A stretch of 27,929 nt of DNA from a virus. The stretch is taken from positions 1 to 27,929 of IMG/VR virus record IMGVR_UViG_3300002835_000872, one strand, 5' to 3'. The notes under the pieces were generated by a model that was given only the letters and a program-made list of their open reading frames with translations, was not told the DNA's origin and did no database searches. Numbering within the stretch: position 1 is the first letter of the stretch; each line of letters opens with the position of its first letter. The translations under genes and the position numbers were made by a program. This document shows positions 1 through 7,076 of the stretch, one piece after another.

Positions 1-381
1 AATCTAGATCGTGTTAGTCATATGATTACCAAGATGTGGATGGATGGTCCTAACGGCTACGGAAAACTTAAAGTACTCCCTACTCCAATGGGGCAATTAG
101 TTGCTACCATGTTGGATTCCGGAGTCAAGTTGGGAGTAAGTAGTAGAGGCTCTGGCGAAGTGGACGGCAGCGGTAATGTTCAAGGATTTGAAATTATCAC
201 TGTTGATGTCGTTGCTCAACCTTCCGCTCCGGGAGCATACCCAACTCCAGTTTATGAACACCTTATGAATAGTACAGGTGGATATCAGGCATTTAAAATA
301 GCACAAGAAGTTAAAGGCGATCTTAAGGCACAGAAATACCTAGCAGAGAGTCTCAAGAGAATTATCTCTGGACTCAAATAA
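1..381 (+). CDS. 21: Prohead core protease gp21, C-terminal part (5' end outside window)
   Basis: This is the C-terminal part of the T4-type prohead protease, which cleaves scaffold and capsid propeptides inside the assembled prohead. The reading frame is open from base 1, so the first ATG at 22 is internal. About 126 codons are visible; T4 gp21 is about 212 residues. Two features match the family: a His just before that ATG (bases 19-21, in V-S-H-M), and a V-S-S-R-G-S-G segment at about 136-156 whose serine is the likely nucleophile. Both assignments come from family knowledge. The downstream gp22 and gp23 genes complete the conserved 21-22-23 order. The stop codon lies 14 bases before gp22, with an AGAGGAG ribosome-binding site in the gap. 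Confidence 0.88.
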   Translation, partial: NLDRVSHMITKMWMDGPNGYGKLKVLPTPMGQLVATMLDSGVKLGVSSRGSGEVDGSGNVQGFEIITVDVVAQPSAPGAYPTPVYEHLMNSTGGYQAFKIAQEVKGDLKAQKYLAESLKRIISGLK

Positions 382-395
382 CAGAGGAGAATCAC

Positions 396-1490
396 ATGTT
401 AGATATAGTAAAACAGTTGTTTGAAAACAATGTGATTTCCGAAGAGATCAAATCGGAAATTGAATCCGCTTGGCAAACAAGAATTCAAGAAAACCGTGAT
501 CAAGTCACTGCTGAACTACGTGAAGAGTTCGCTCAAAAATATGAGTACGATAAGTCCGCAATGGTAGAAGCTGTTGAAGCTATGCTATCTGACAGACTAC
601 AAGCAGAACTAGGCGAACTTGCAGAAGATCGCCAAGGCCTAATTGAAGCTCGTGCCAAGTATGCTAAGAAAATGAAGGATGATTCCAAAGCAATGGAATC
701 GTTTATCCTTAATAATCTTAAGAAAGAATTGAGTGAATTACACGAAGATCGCAAAGCAGTTGCAGGCAATGTTACTAAATTAGAATCTTTTATCGTGGAT
801 GCTCTAGCGAAAGAAATCGCAGAATTCCATGCTGATAAGAAAGACCTAGCTGAAACCAAAGTTAAATTGGTACGCGAAAGCAAGGTTAAATTTGAAGCTA
901 TGAAGAAAGATTTTGTTGCACGTTCTGCTAAAATCATCGAAGAAACAGTCGCAAAAGGACTGCGTTCTGAAATGACACAGCTACGTGAAGACATCGAAGC
1001 AGCTCGTAAAAATGACTTTGGTCGCAGAATTTTTGAAAGTTTCGCCAGCGAGTATGCTGCATCTCACTTAAATGAGAAATCTGAAACAGCTAAACTTCTT
1101 CAAGTTGTAAAACAAAGAGAAGCGGAGCTAGAAGAAGCAGCAAAAATTGTTGCAGAAACACAACAACTAGTAGAAAACAGAGAAACTGAATTGCGCATAG
1201 CTAAGGACTCAGCCACTCGTAAGGAATTAATGAGTGAATTGCTAAATCCGTTAGCCGGCGACAAGAAAGAAGTTATGAATAGTCTACTAGAATCAGTTCA
1301 AACTGAAAAGCTACGTACAGCGTTCGATAAGTATCTACCAGCAGTAATGAATGGTAATGCACCGGCGAAGAAAGTACTATCAGAAGGCAAAGAAATTACA
1401 GGCGATAAAGCACAGGCACAATCTATCGGCGGCGAGGAAAAGACCGCCGAAATATTTGACATCCGCAGGCTTGCGGGACTTAAAGTTTAA
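396..1490 (+). CDS. 22: Prohead core scaffold protein gp22
   Basis: This is the major internal scaffold on which the capsid shell assembles; in T4 it is then degraded by gp21. The 364 residues are almost wholly charged and helical, rich in Glu, Lys, Ala and Leu, with heptad-like spacing typical of a coiled coil, and without cysteine or a membrane segment. It begins MLDIVKQLFENN and ends in a basic-hydrophobic tail (RRLAGLKV), which in this family is thought to contact the shell or portal. It is longer than T4 gp22 (269 residues). The call rests on composition and on position between gp21 and gp23. The start has a good Shine-Dalgarno (AGAGGAG). Several L/I-x-E sites that gp21 could cut are present. 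Confidence 0.88.
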   Translation: MLDIVKQLFENNVISEEIKSEIESAWQTRIQENRDQVTAELREEFAQKYEYDKSAMVEAVEAMLSDRLQAELGELAEDRQGLIEARAKYAKKMKDDSKAMESFILNNLKKELSELHEDRKAVAGNVTKLESFIVDALAKEIAEFHADKKDLAETKVKLVRESKVKFEAMKKDFVARSAKIIEETVAKGLRSEMTQLREDIEAARKNDFGRRIFESFASEYAASHLNEKSETAKLLQVVKQREAELEEAAKIVAETQQLVENRETELRIAKDSATRKELMSELLNPLAGDKKEVMNSLLESVQTEKLRTAFDKYLPAVMNGNAPAKKVLSEGKEITGDKAQAQSIGGEEKTAEIFDIRRLAGLKV

Positions 1491-1501
1491 GGAGAACTAT
1501 A

Positions 1502-2674
1502 ATGTCACAACTACTCGAGTCACGCTGGTCGGAAACCAAAGAGGCACTATTAGAAGGTCTTCAAGGTACAAAGCGTTCAGTAATGGCAACTACTCTAGAG
1601 AATACCCGCAAGTATCTCGCAGAAAGTGCTACTGCTGGAGCTACATCCGCCGGTAACGTTGCAACCCTAAATCGTGTGATCCTACCTGTGATCAGACGTG
1701 TAATGCCAACAGTCATTGCTAATGAACTAGTCGGTGTACAACCAATGACAGGTCCAGTTGGTCAGATCCATACCCTGCGTGTTCGCTATGCAGATAGCTT
1801 CAACAGCGCAAGCGGTACTGATACTACTGCTGGTGAAGAGGCACTAAGCCCATTCAAGATCGCAGAAGGCTATTCTGGTTCTGCTGCTACTGACAGAGCT
1901 GCTGCTACTGCTGCTCTTGAAGGTATCGCAGGTAACAGACTAAGCATTCAAATCTTGAAACAAACAGTTGAAGCTAAGACACGTAAATTGTCAGCTCGCT
2001 GGACATTCGAAGCAGCTCAAGATGCACAAGCCCAACAAGGTATTGACATCGAAGCTGAGATCATGGCAGCTCTTGCACAAGAGATCACTGCTGAGATCGA
2101 CCAAGAAGTTATCGGATCATTGAATTCGTTAGCTGGTACAGTACTAACCTACGATCAAAACGCAGTGTCAGGTACAGCTACATTCGTTGGTGACGAACAC
2201 GCTGCTTTGGCTGTTCAAATCAACCGTACTGCAAACCTAATCGCTCAGCGTACACGTCGTGGTGCAGGTAACTGGGCTGTTGTATCACCAACAGTTCTAA
2301 CATTGCTACAGAGCGCAACAACTTCTGCTTTCGCAAGAACAACAGAAGGCACATTCGAAGCCCCAACAAACACCAAGTTCGTTGGTACATTGAACAGCGC
2401 AATGAAGATCTATGTTAACGGCTATGCAACATCTGACGATGTTCTAGTTGGCTACAAAGGTTCTAGCGAATCTGATGCAGCAGCATTCTATTGCCCATAC
2501 ATTCCGTTGATGAGCAGTGGTGTTGTTCTAGATCCTAGCACATTTGAGCCAGTAGTTAGCTTCATGACACGTTATGGATATGTTGAGTTAACAAACACAG
2601 CATCATCTTTAGGTAACGCTGCTGACTATCTAGGCAAGGTTGCTGTAACTACCGCTAACCTAAAGTTTGCTTAA
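1502..2674 (+). CDS. 23: Major capsid protein gp23 precursor
   Basis: This is the major head subunit, with an HK97-like fold in T4 relatives. Recognisable gp23 segments include KQTVEAKTRKLSARWTFEAA, a DVLVGYKG segment, and the near-C-terminal stretch with FEPVVSFMTRYG. A gp21-type cleavage site is visible at Y-L-A-E41/S-A-T-A-G-A; cleavage there would remove 41 residues and leave about 349. At 390 residues it is clearly shorter than T4 gp23 (521), so it probably lacks the inserted accessory domain seen in T4 and looks like a compact, divergent member. The start has AAGGAG eight bases upstream. A strong terminator follows the stop, so this gene closes the head operon. Confidence 0.94.
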   Translation: MSQLLESRWSETKEALLEGLQGTKRSVMATTLENTRKYLAESATAGATSAGNVATLNRVILPVIRRVMPTVIANELVGVQPMTGPVGQIHTLRVRYADSFNSASGTDTTAGEEALSPFKIAEGYSGSAATDRAAATAALEGIAGNRLSIQILKQTVEAKTRKLSARWTFEAAQDAQAQQGIDIEAEIMAALAQEITAEIDQEVIGSLNSLAGTVLTYDQNAVSGTATFVGDEHAALAVQINRTANLIAQRTRRGAGNWAVVSPTVLTLLQSATTSAFARTTEGTFEAPTNTKFVGTLNSAMKIYVNGYATSDDVLVGYKGSSESDAAAFYCPYIPLMSSGVVLDPSTFEPVVSFMTRYGYVELTNTASSLGNAADYLGKVAVTTANLKFA

Positions 2675-2695
2675 TTGTAAACTTGCTAGTAATTC

Positions 2696-2719
2696 AAAAA
2701 GGCTCTTCGGAGCCTTTTT
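2696..2719 (+). terminator. Intrinsic terminator after gp23
   Basis: This is a perfect 10-bp stem (2696-2705 with 2710-2719) closed by a stable TTCG tetraloop. It has an A-run on the 5' arm and a T-run on the 3' arm, the classical rho-independent form. It lies 22 bases after the gp23 stop and separates the head genes from the fibre region. The arms are symmetric, so it could also act on reverse transcripts. Confidence 0.92.
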
Positions 2720-2725
2720 GTTTGA

Positions 2726-2733
2726 CTTAAATA
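2726..2733 (+). promoter_or_regulatory. Weak late-promoter-like motif before the 89-aa gene
   Basis: CTTAAATA matches six of eight bases of the T4 late promoter TATAAATA. It lies directly after the gp23 terminator, where a new promoter is needed, but is so close to the ATG at 2742 that the RNA would have almost no leader. Low confidence. Confidence 0.35.
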
Positions 2734-2741
2734 TCTGAGAT

Positions 2742-3011
2742 ATGCAGATAGAATCAGAAAAAGATTTTCCAGAACTACGTCGTCAATTTTCTGCTTGGCG
2801 AAAAAGATTTCCTATGTTTACACATGATGTTCATCAGATAGAAAACATCATAGAAAAACACATTCAAAATTACAGTATTGCCCTGGTTCATTATAGACAG
2901 AGGCATAGCACATCATATTTAAAAATAGCACAGAATGAAATTGACGAAATTAATAGGGTCTTGTTGACCGTGGGTAAATTAGAGTTAATGGCTATGCTGA
3001 GTCGCGGATAA
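2742..3011 (+). CDS. Small conserved-looking protein downstream of gp23, function unknown
   Basis: This 89-residue, charged, mostly helical protein begins MQIESEKDFPELRRQFSAW. It has no membrane segment, signal peptide or cysteine. The composition (regular Leu/Ile with Glu, Lys and Arg) suggests a compact helical bundle or coiled coil. It lies alone between the gp23 terminator and the next late-promoter-like motif. There is no good Shine-Dalgarno before the ATG, and a CTTAAATA motif lies only about nine bases upstream, so a transcript starting there would be almost leaderless. I do not recognise a function. Its position beside the head genes suggests a virion or assembly role, which is inference. 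Confidence 0.7.
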   Translation: MQIESEKDFPELRRQFSAWRKRFPMFTHDVHQIENIIEKHIQNYSIALVHYRQRHSTSYLKIAQNEIDEINRVLLTVGKLELMAMLSRG

Positions 3012-3014
3012 ATA
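3007..3014 (+). promoter_or_regulatory. Late-promoter-like motif (GATAAATA) before the 3103 gene
   Basis: GATAAATA differs from the T4 late promoter TATAAATA at the first base only and overlaps the stop codon of the preceding gene. It lies about 90 bases before the next start and would produce the structured leader described at 3020-3102. Late promoters of this type are read by the phage late sigma and clamp machinery; that machinery is not in this window. Confidence 0.6.
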
Positions 3015-3019
3015 AAGTA

Positions 3020-3102
3020 TCATAAGGTAACAGCGCCGTATGATTCGGACTTATGCGGTACCCACCGCGTAGACCTAGAACGTCAACTTAAGGAGAAAAC
3101 AA
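3020..3102 (+). promoter_or_regulatory. Structured 5' leader with two competing hairpins
   Basis: The segment 3053-3059 (ATGCGGT) can pair upstream with 3035-3041 (GCCGTAT; 7 pairs, two of them G-U) or downstream with 3064-3070 (ACCGCGT; 7 pairs, one G-U). The two helices cannot form together. The leader ends with a good AAGGAG ribosome-binding site. The structure is read by eye; any regulatory role is inference. Confidence 0.45.
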
Positions 3103-3591
3103 ATGGGACGTCCACTTAGAAAAGATGTGTTTGGTACTGATGTTATTGGTACCCCAGCAAGCAATACAGGAATTACCTGCGAATTTTACGACGGTTCTAC
3201 TAATCAAACCGACGGAGTAATTATTAAACAAAGAGGCGCAAGTAGTTTTCTTGTTTGCCGTGTAGGTGATATCGGAACTACAGCAAACTATAAAGTTTGC
3301 AAATTAGTAAACACTACTCCGAATGCCTCCGGAGAAATGAGAATCCAAGGCTCTACTACAGGTTTATTAGATCAAGGTCTAGTGCCCATCGCTAAACTAA
3401 CACGCAGAATTGCCTATGGCTTTCCATCGAGCCCTGATTTAAGTACAGTTCCAGGAACCGGTGCTCAATTTTGGAGAGGTGAAGATTCAAACGATTCTGA
3501 TAATCACGATCAGACCAAATACAACTGGTATTTAGAAAATGATTCGTCTGCAGACTATATCGTACTAACACCAATCACATCTACAATGTAA
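3103..3591 (+). CDS. Virion-structural-type protein of unknown function
   Basis: This is a 162-residue protein starting MGRPLRKDVFGTDVIGT. It is rich in Gly, Thr, Ser and Asn with alternating hydrophobic residues, as expected for a beta-rich virion protein. A basic first few residues are followed by an acidic, Asp/Asn-rich C-terminal third (residues about 127-150), which could bind metal or lie in a loop. There are three cysteines and no signal peptide or membrane segment. A strong AAGGAG site lies nine bases before the ATG. The next gene follows after 13 bases, so it heads an operon of fibre-type genes. I do not recognise a specific gene; a structural role is inferred from composition and context. 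Confidence 0.65.
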   Translation: MGRPLRKDVFGTDVIGTPASNTGITCEFYDGSTNQTDGVIIKQRGASSFLVCRVGDIGTTANYKVCKLVNTTPNASGEMRIQGSTTGLLDQGLVPIAKLTRRIAYGFPSSPDLSTVPGTGAQFWRGEDSNDSDNHDQTKYNWYLENDSSADYIVLTPITSTM

Positions 3592-3604
3592 TTTAGGAAA
3601 TACG

Positions 3605-4669
3605 ATGGGACAGTTTCTTCAGGTAAACGGCGACTATAATATTAAGACTAGAGAAGGATCTAAGATAACCTTAGATCCTGGTCTTACAGGTCAGGTAAGA
3701 GTAACAGGTGATCTTGTTGTAGAAGGCGACACTCTTACAGTTAGTGCTGAAAATTTAAATGTTAATGATAACATTATTATTTTAAATTACGGAGAAACTG
3801 GACCAGGAGTAAGTCTTCAGTACTCAGGTATCGAGATCGACAGAGGAAGTTACGTAGATTCTTCACAGGTTCCTAGAGCAGTATTTCTATTCGATGAATC
3901 TATAGAATCTTGGATCATAGCAAATGGTAGCGTTCCTAACCCATTAAGTTTTGAAAACAGTAATCTTAAACTCCGAAGAATATATACAGATCCAACTCAG
4001 CCAGATTTAATTTTAATTAGAAACGGTAGTGGTGTTGTTAACGTTGGTAATAGAGAGCTAGATGACGACGGGGTAGCAACAGGCGATTCTCCTTATGAAA
4101 CTCTAGTAGTAGATGAAGATGATGTACCTAATAAAAAATATGTAGACGATGCTATTCAAAATAATCCTACATTTCAAATTAGATCGCCGGGAGTTAGCAC
4201 AGCAGCAGACACTAGAATTATTATTGCAGACAGTTCAGTTACACCAAACAATTCTAGTACTCCGGGTTCAATAGAATATTTTAAATCTGAAACTTCTACA
4301 TTTGATGTATTTGAAAGTACAGTAGGTGTATTTGTAGACGGAATTAAAAATACATATTTTCATAATAATAGAACAGTAATACAAAATCTAGAAATTCAAG
4401 GAACTACGATTAGTACCAACGAACTAACTAACTCAGACATAAGGTTAAGGACGCAAGGTACAGGACGAGTAGTAGTAGAATACGGAATTGCTATTGAAAA
4501 CGAGGCTCACGGAACAATAGCAGGACCTAGTTATTTTTCCGGAGCTACAGTATTGTACACAGGTGCAGAGGAAACTGGTAACTCCGGGGTGTTCTTCGTT
4601 GCGTCATCACAAAACAGAGACGAATTAATGAGCAGACGTAGATCCCTAGTTTGGAGCATGCTATTTTAA
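3605..4669 (+). CDS. Fibre-like virion structural protein (354 aa)
   Basis: This is a beta-rich, Gly/Asn/Thr/Val-rich protein of the type found in marine T4-like tail fibres. The N-terminus (MGQFLQVNGDYNIKT) leads into repeated short beta motifs such as VTGDLVVEGDTLTVSAENLN, which resemble the stacked strands of trimeric fibre shafts. A central YVDDAIQNNP segment has the look of the common linker YVDxAI seen in fibre proteins. The last 20 residues turn basic (about 343-349, MSRRRSL). It shares style, but no long identity, with the fibre genes at 5875 and 7077. The RBS is TTTAGGAAA. The assignment is by composition and context. Confidence 0.7.
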   Translation: MGQFLQVNGDYNIKTREGSKITLDPGLTGQVRVTGDLVVEGDTLTVSAENLNVNDNIIILNYGETGPGVSLQYSGIEIDRGSYVDSSQVPRAVFLFDESIESWIIANGSVPNPLSFENSNLKLRRIYTDPTQPDLILIRNGSGVVNVGNRELDDDGVATGDSPYETLVVDEDDVPNKKYVDDAIQNNPTFQIRSPGVSTAADTRIIIADSSVTPNNSSTPGSIEYFKSETSTFDVFESTVGVFVDGIKNTYFHNNRTVIQNLEIQGTTISTNELTNSDIRLRTQGTGRVVVEYGIAIENEAHGTIAGPSYFSGATVLYTGAEETGNSGVFFVASSQNRDELMSRRRSLVWSMLF

Positions 4670-4682
4670 ATAAGAGAGAATT

Positions 4683-5249
4683 ATGATAACAAACACACCA
4701 GTATTTTCAACAGCACTAACTGATGCTTATCAAATTTTTAAAGCTACAGATACAGGAGCTACCGGTGGTACTGCAGAAAGACGTGCAGTTACAACAATTA
4801 TACTTTGCAATACCGGCTCAGTAACTTTAACTGATGAAACTATTAATCAATCAACAGTTAACATTTACATAGTTGATAGTTCAAAAACCGGATACACTAC
4901 TCCCGGTACATATAATCTTGTAGCCAGCAATTTAATTATTCCAGCAGGAGAAACATTTTTCTTTTCAGAAGAAAGAGTAGTTTTAGATAACAACGATTCT
5001 ATACATGTAAGTTGTACTTCAGGCGGAACAATTACTGCTGGATCTTTTGTAGCTGGAGCAAATTATAAAATTTTAACGTTAGGGACAACAACTAACTGGA
5101 ATACTGTAGCAGCAACTTCTACTCAACGATCTTGGGGCGGAGGATCTGCTTCAGTAGGAGATACATTTACAGCAACAGCAGCAGGGTCTGGCGACGGTAC
5201 TGCTATACTATGCTTATTAACAGCTACAGTGAGTTCATTAGAAGTATGA
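4683..5249 (+). CDS. Small beta-sandwich virion protein carrying an inserted domain
   Basis: The outer part (residues 1-115 and about 176-188) resembles the small proteins at 8134 (110 aa) and 22026 (108 aa). Shared features are an N-terminal strand pair, a central V-x-I-Y/x-I-x-D segment, then I-P-A/P-G or equivalent, and a final strand pair. Between the last two strands lies an extra unit of about 58 residues (118-175), beginning TAGSFVAGANYKI and ending TATAAGSGDGTA. Its pattern recurs inside the 2538-aa protein. The body is probably a fibre or baseplate decoration domain; the insert looks like a portable beta module. The stop overlaps the next start (ATGA), which implies translational coupling. 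Confidence 0.7.
   Translation: MITNTPVFSTALTDAYQIFKATDTGATGGTAERRAVTTIILCNTGSVTLTDETINQSTVNIYIVDSSKTGYTTPGTYNLVASNLIIPAGETFFFSEERVVLDNNDSIHVSCTSGGTITAGSFVAGANYKILTLGTTTNWNTVAATSTQRSWGGGSASVGDTFTATAAGSGDGTAILCLLTATVSSLEV
5034..5207 (+). repeat. Portable beta module, copy 1 (protein level)
   Basis: This encodes about 58 residues with the pattern AGSF-x-x-G-x-x-Y-x-I-x-x-L-G-T-T, a variable middle, then G-D-T-F-T-A-T-A-A-G-S-G-D-G-T-A. The same architecture occurs at 20122-20262 in an otherwise unrelated gene. It is inserted in the last hairpin of the host protein. Confidence 0.65.
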
Positions 5250-5872
5250 AATTCTTAAAACAAAAACATCTAGGTAAATTCAGTGTAAGAGATCAAACAC
5301 TGTTTACTAATCAGTTTGGTCGTGCTGTTATGGATCTCACAGGCGGTCTACGATTACCTCAAGGAACTACAACCCAAAGACCGCAGACCTCAGGCGTAAG
5401 ATATCCTGCTTCCGGAGTAACTTCTAGTTCAGAATACGCCGACGGTCTTATTCGTTACAATATAACACTAAATCAGTTAGAATGTCTTATCGCCGGAGTT
5501 TGGGAAGTAGTTAGAGCAGCAGGCGGTGGCACAGTTATTAAACAGACCATAGGACCCGGTAATGCTGTAGAGCAGTATTTTGGACCTTTACAAAATCTAG
5601 GTGTTAATTGGACACCACCAAGCTTAGTAGCTGGAGGTAGCGCCAGTACAGGCTTGTATACGTATCCGTTGATTGTGCTAGTTGAAAACGTATTTCAAAT
5701 CTACAGCGACAACTGGACACTGGTACAAAATCCTGCAGGGGTACCTTCAGCATCATTCTATGGCGGTGCAGGTAGTTATCCCGCAGGATATTACCTAGAT
5801 TTTGGTGCTAGCCCTTTAGGAACTGTGCCTTTAAACAAATCCGTAACAGTTCTTTATAACTTCGGAAATTAA
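5246..5872 (+). CDS. Fibre or receptor-binding-type structural protein (208 aa)
   Basis: The start is the ATG at 5246, which overlaps the preceding stop codon as ATGA. An in-frame ATG at 5132 would add 38 residues that merely read the previous gene in another frame, so it is rejected. The protein begins MKFLKQKHLGKFSV. It contains a short fibre motif, G-L-I-R-Y-N-x(5)-L-E-x(4)-G-V-W-E (residues about 70-87), also found in the fibre proteins at 5875 and 7077. A Gly/Pro/aromatic-rich C-terminal half follows (segments YPLIVLVENVFQIY and YPAGYYLDFG), compatible with a compact tip domain. Catalytic motifs are absent. The next gene starts two bases after the stop. Confidence 0.72.
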   Translation: MKFLKQKHLGKFSVRDQTLFTNQFGRAVMDLTGGLRLPQGTTTQRPQTSGVRYPASGVTSSSEYADGLIRYNITLNQLECLIAGVWEVVRAAGGGTVIKQTIGPGNAVEQYFGPLQNLGVNWTPPSLVAGGSASTGLYTYPLIVLVENVFQIYSDNWTLVQNPAGVPSASFYGGAGSYPAGYYLDFGASPLGTVPLNKSVTVLYNFGN

Positions 5873-5874
5873 TC

Positions 5875-6957
5875 ATGCCGCAGTTAGGTAGAATAACAGG
5901 CCCTTTACTAGAAGCTAACCTGTTGAGAAACGGTGTAGATCTTGCTTTCGAAACTACCTTATTGTATATCGATGTCAACGACGACAGCATAGGAATTAAT
6001 AAAAATCCTTCTTCAGTATACGACCTTGATGCAAACGGCGAAATTCGTACGACTGATATAATTGTTGACACTGCTGCTAATGTAGCCAACATTATAATCA
6101 ACAGTTCTTCTACCTTTACTACCTCAACAGGACCAATAAATCTCAGTCCTAGTTCTGCAGGTGCAGTAATTTTTCACGACAGGATGAGTACTAGCAATTT
6201 AGTGTTTGATGGCAACAGTATCTTTTCTAGTGCTAACGCAAACATAGTTATAGATCCCAATGGGTCTGGCACTACTCAAATTTATGCAGATACAAACGTT
6301 ACTGGCAATGTTAATGTATCCGGAAATATAACTACACCACAAAATATTATTTTAGGCGGCAATCTTATCATCGGCGATAGTATAGTAGACACTATAACTG
6401 TATCACCAGACTTTACACAGAGTATAATTCCAGGCCAAGATCTGGTATGGTCGCTGGGAGAGGATACCGGAGATTCTTCTCCGAGGCGTTGGAATCAACT
6501 GTACTTCACTGACGAAACCAAAGTTAATTTTTGGTATCCTGACATAATAGATATAAGCAATCAAACAAGAATAAACGGACTTACTAACACTATATCCTCT
6601 TTGCAATCCAATGACGATATAGAAATTTTACCAGATACCGGCATTGTTTATATTGAAAGAACTAAGTGGCAAGACAGCGATATAACCAATCTAAATAATA
6701 CCGCTATCACACTAGGTTCTACAGGCATAGGGTACACTAATTTTAATGGCGACAACGCCATGGTGATACCGGCAGGAAATGATTCCGAAAGACGTGTAAG
6801 TCCCGATGTAGGTGAAACACGATGGAACACAGATCAAGGCTATCTCGAATGTTTTGACGGCTCAGTTTGGTCACCCTCAATCGGTGCCGGCGGTGCCGGT
6901 TTAACAGTGTCCGGTATGGAAGACCTAGGCCATATCTATACCATCATACTGGGTTAA
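5875..6957 (+). CDS. Tail-fibre-like structural protein, tandem paralogue A (360 aa)
   Basis: This is the first of two tandem paralogues. The N-terminus PQLGRITGPLLEANLLRNGV followed by DLAFET and LLYIDVN closely matches the one at 7077, and is typical of marine T4-like fibre proteins. The middle is a shaft of short beta repeats around V-T-G-N-V-N-V-S-G-N-I and G-G-N-L-I-I-G-D-S. The C-terminal module (from about residue 300) is R-R-V-S-P-D-V-G-E-T-R-W-N, then L-E-C-F-D-G-S-V-W. It ends in a short helix with HIYTIILG, also shared with the next gene (AAAYALILG). It probably forms a trimeric fibre or baseplate-attached shaft. It is tightly spaced after the 208-aa gene and no terminator follows. 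Confidence 0.78.
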   Translation: MPQLGRITGPLLEANLLRNGVDLAFETTLLYIDVNDDSIGINKNPSSVYDLDANGEIRTTDIIVDTAANVANIIINSSSTFTTSTGPINLSPSSAGAVIFHDRMSTSNLVFDGNSIFSSANANIVIDPNGSGTTQIYADTNVTGNVNVSGNITTPQNIILGGNLIIGDSIVDTITVSPDFTQSIIPGQDLVWSLGEDTGDSSPRRWNQLYFTDETKVNFWYPDIIDISNQTRINGLTNTISSLQSNDDIEILPDTGIVYIERTKWQDSDITNLNNTAITLGSTGIGYTNFNGDNAMVIPAGNDSERRVSPDVGETRWNTDQGYLECFDGSVWSPSIGAGGAGLTVSGMEDLGHIYTIILG

Positions 6958-6968
6958 TTACCAATCTG

Positions 6969-6976
6969 ACTAAATA
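6969..6976 (+). promoter_or_regulatory. Late-promoter-like motif (ACTAAATA) before the 7077 gene
   Basis: ACTAAATA matches TATAAATA at six of eight positions. It lies 12 bases after a stop codon and about 100 bases before the next start, at the head of a structured leader. Its layout repeats that at 3007-3103. Confidence 0.5.
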
Positions 6977-6982
6977 CTAGTG

Positions 6983-7076
6983 ATTACGGTGGACGACCAA
7001 TCCCCGTATGGTTAAACTGTGGTAAACCCGCAATGTAAGGTGGTTAACCGTGAAACACGGGGTATGAGGAGAACGC
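6983..7076 (+). promoter_or_regulatory. Long structured 5' leader of the 7077 gene
   Basis: CCCCGT at 7002-7007 pairs with ACGGGG at 7057-7062, and GGTTAA at 7010-7015 pairs with TTAACC at 7044-7049. An inner hairpin pairs TGTGG (7018-7022) with CCGCA (7028-7032). Together they form one long branched or bulged stem ending just before the GAGGAG ribosome-binding site at about 7066-7071. No terminator is evident. The pairing is read directly; its role (stability, translation control or processing) is unknown. Confidence 0.5.

Noticed and set aside
22-24. ATG at 22 as the start of the protease gene
   Set aside because: The frame is open to base 1 and a likely catalytic His lies before it, so the gene is cut by the window edge.
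533-994. 153-codon reverse reading frame inside gp22
   Set aside because: It is a Ser/Arg/Leu-rich mirror of a Glu/Lys/Ala-rich coiled coil with no ribosome site. It is a shadow of gp22.
1351-1656. 101-codon forward frame across the gp22/gp23 junction
   Set aside because: It overlaps two well-supported genes in another frame, is very basic without domain features, and is a shadow.
5132-5245. In-frame ATG extension of the 208-aa fibre-type gene
   Set aside because: The extra 38 residues (Arg- and Tyr-rich) only read the previous gene in another frame. The ATGA overlap at 5246 is the natural coupled start.
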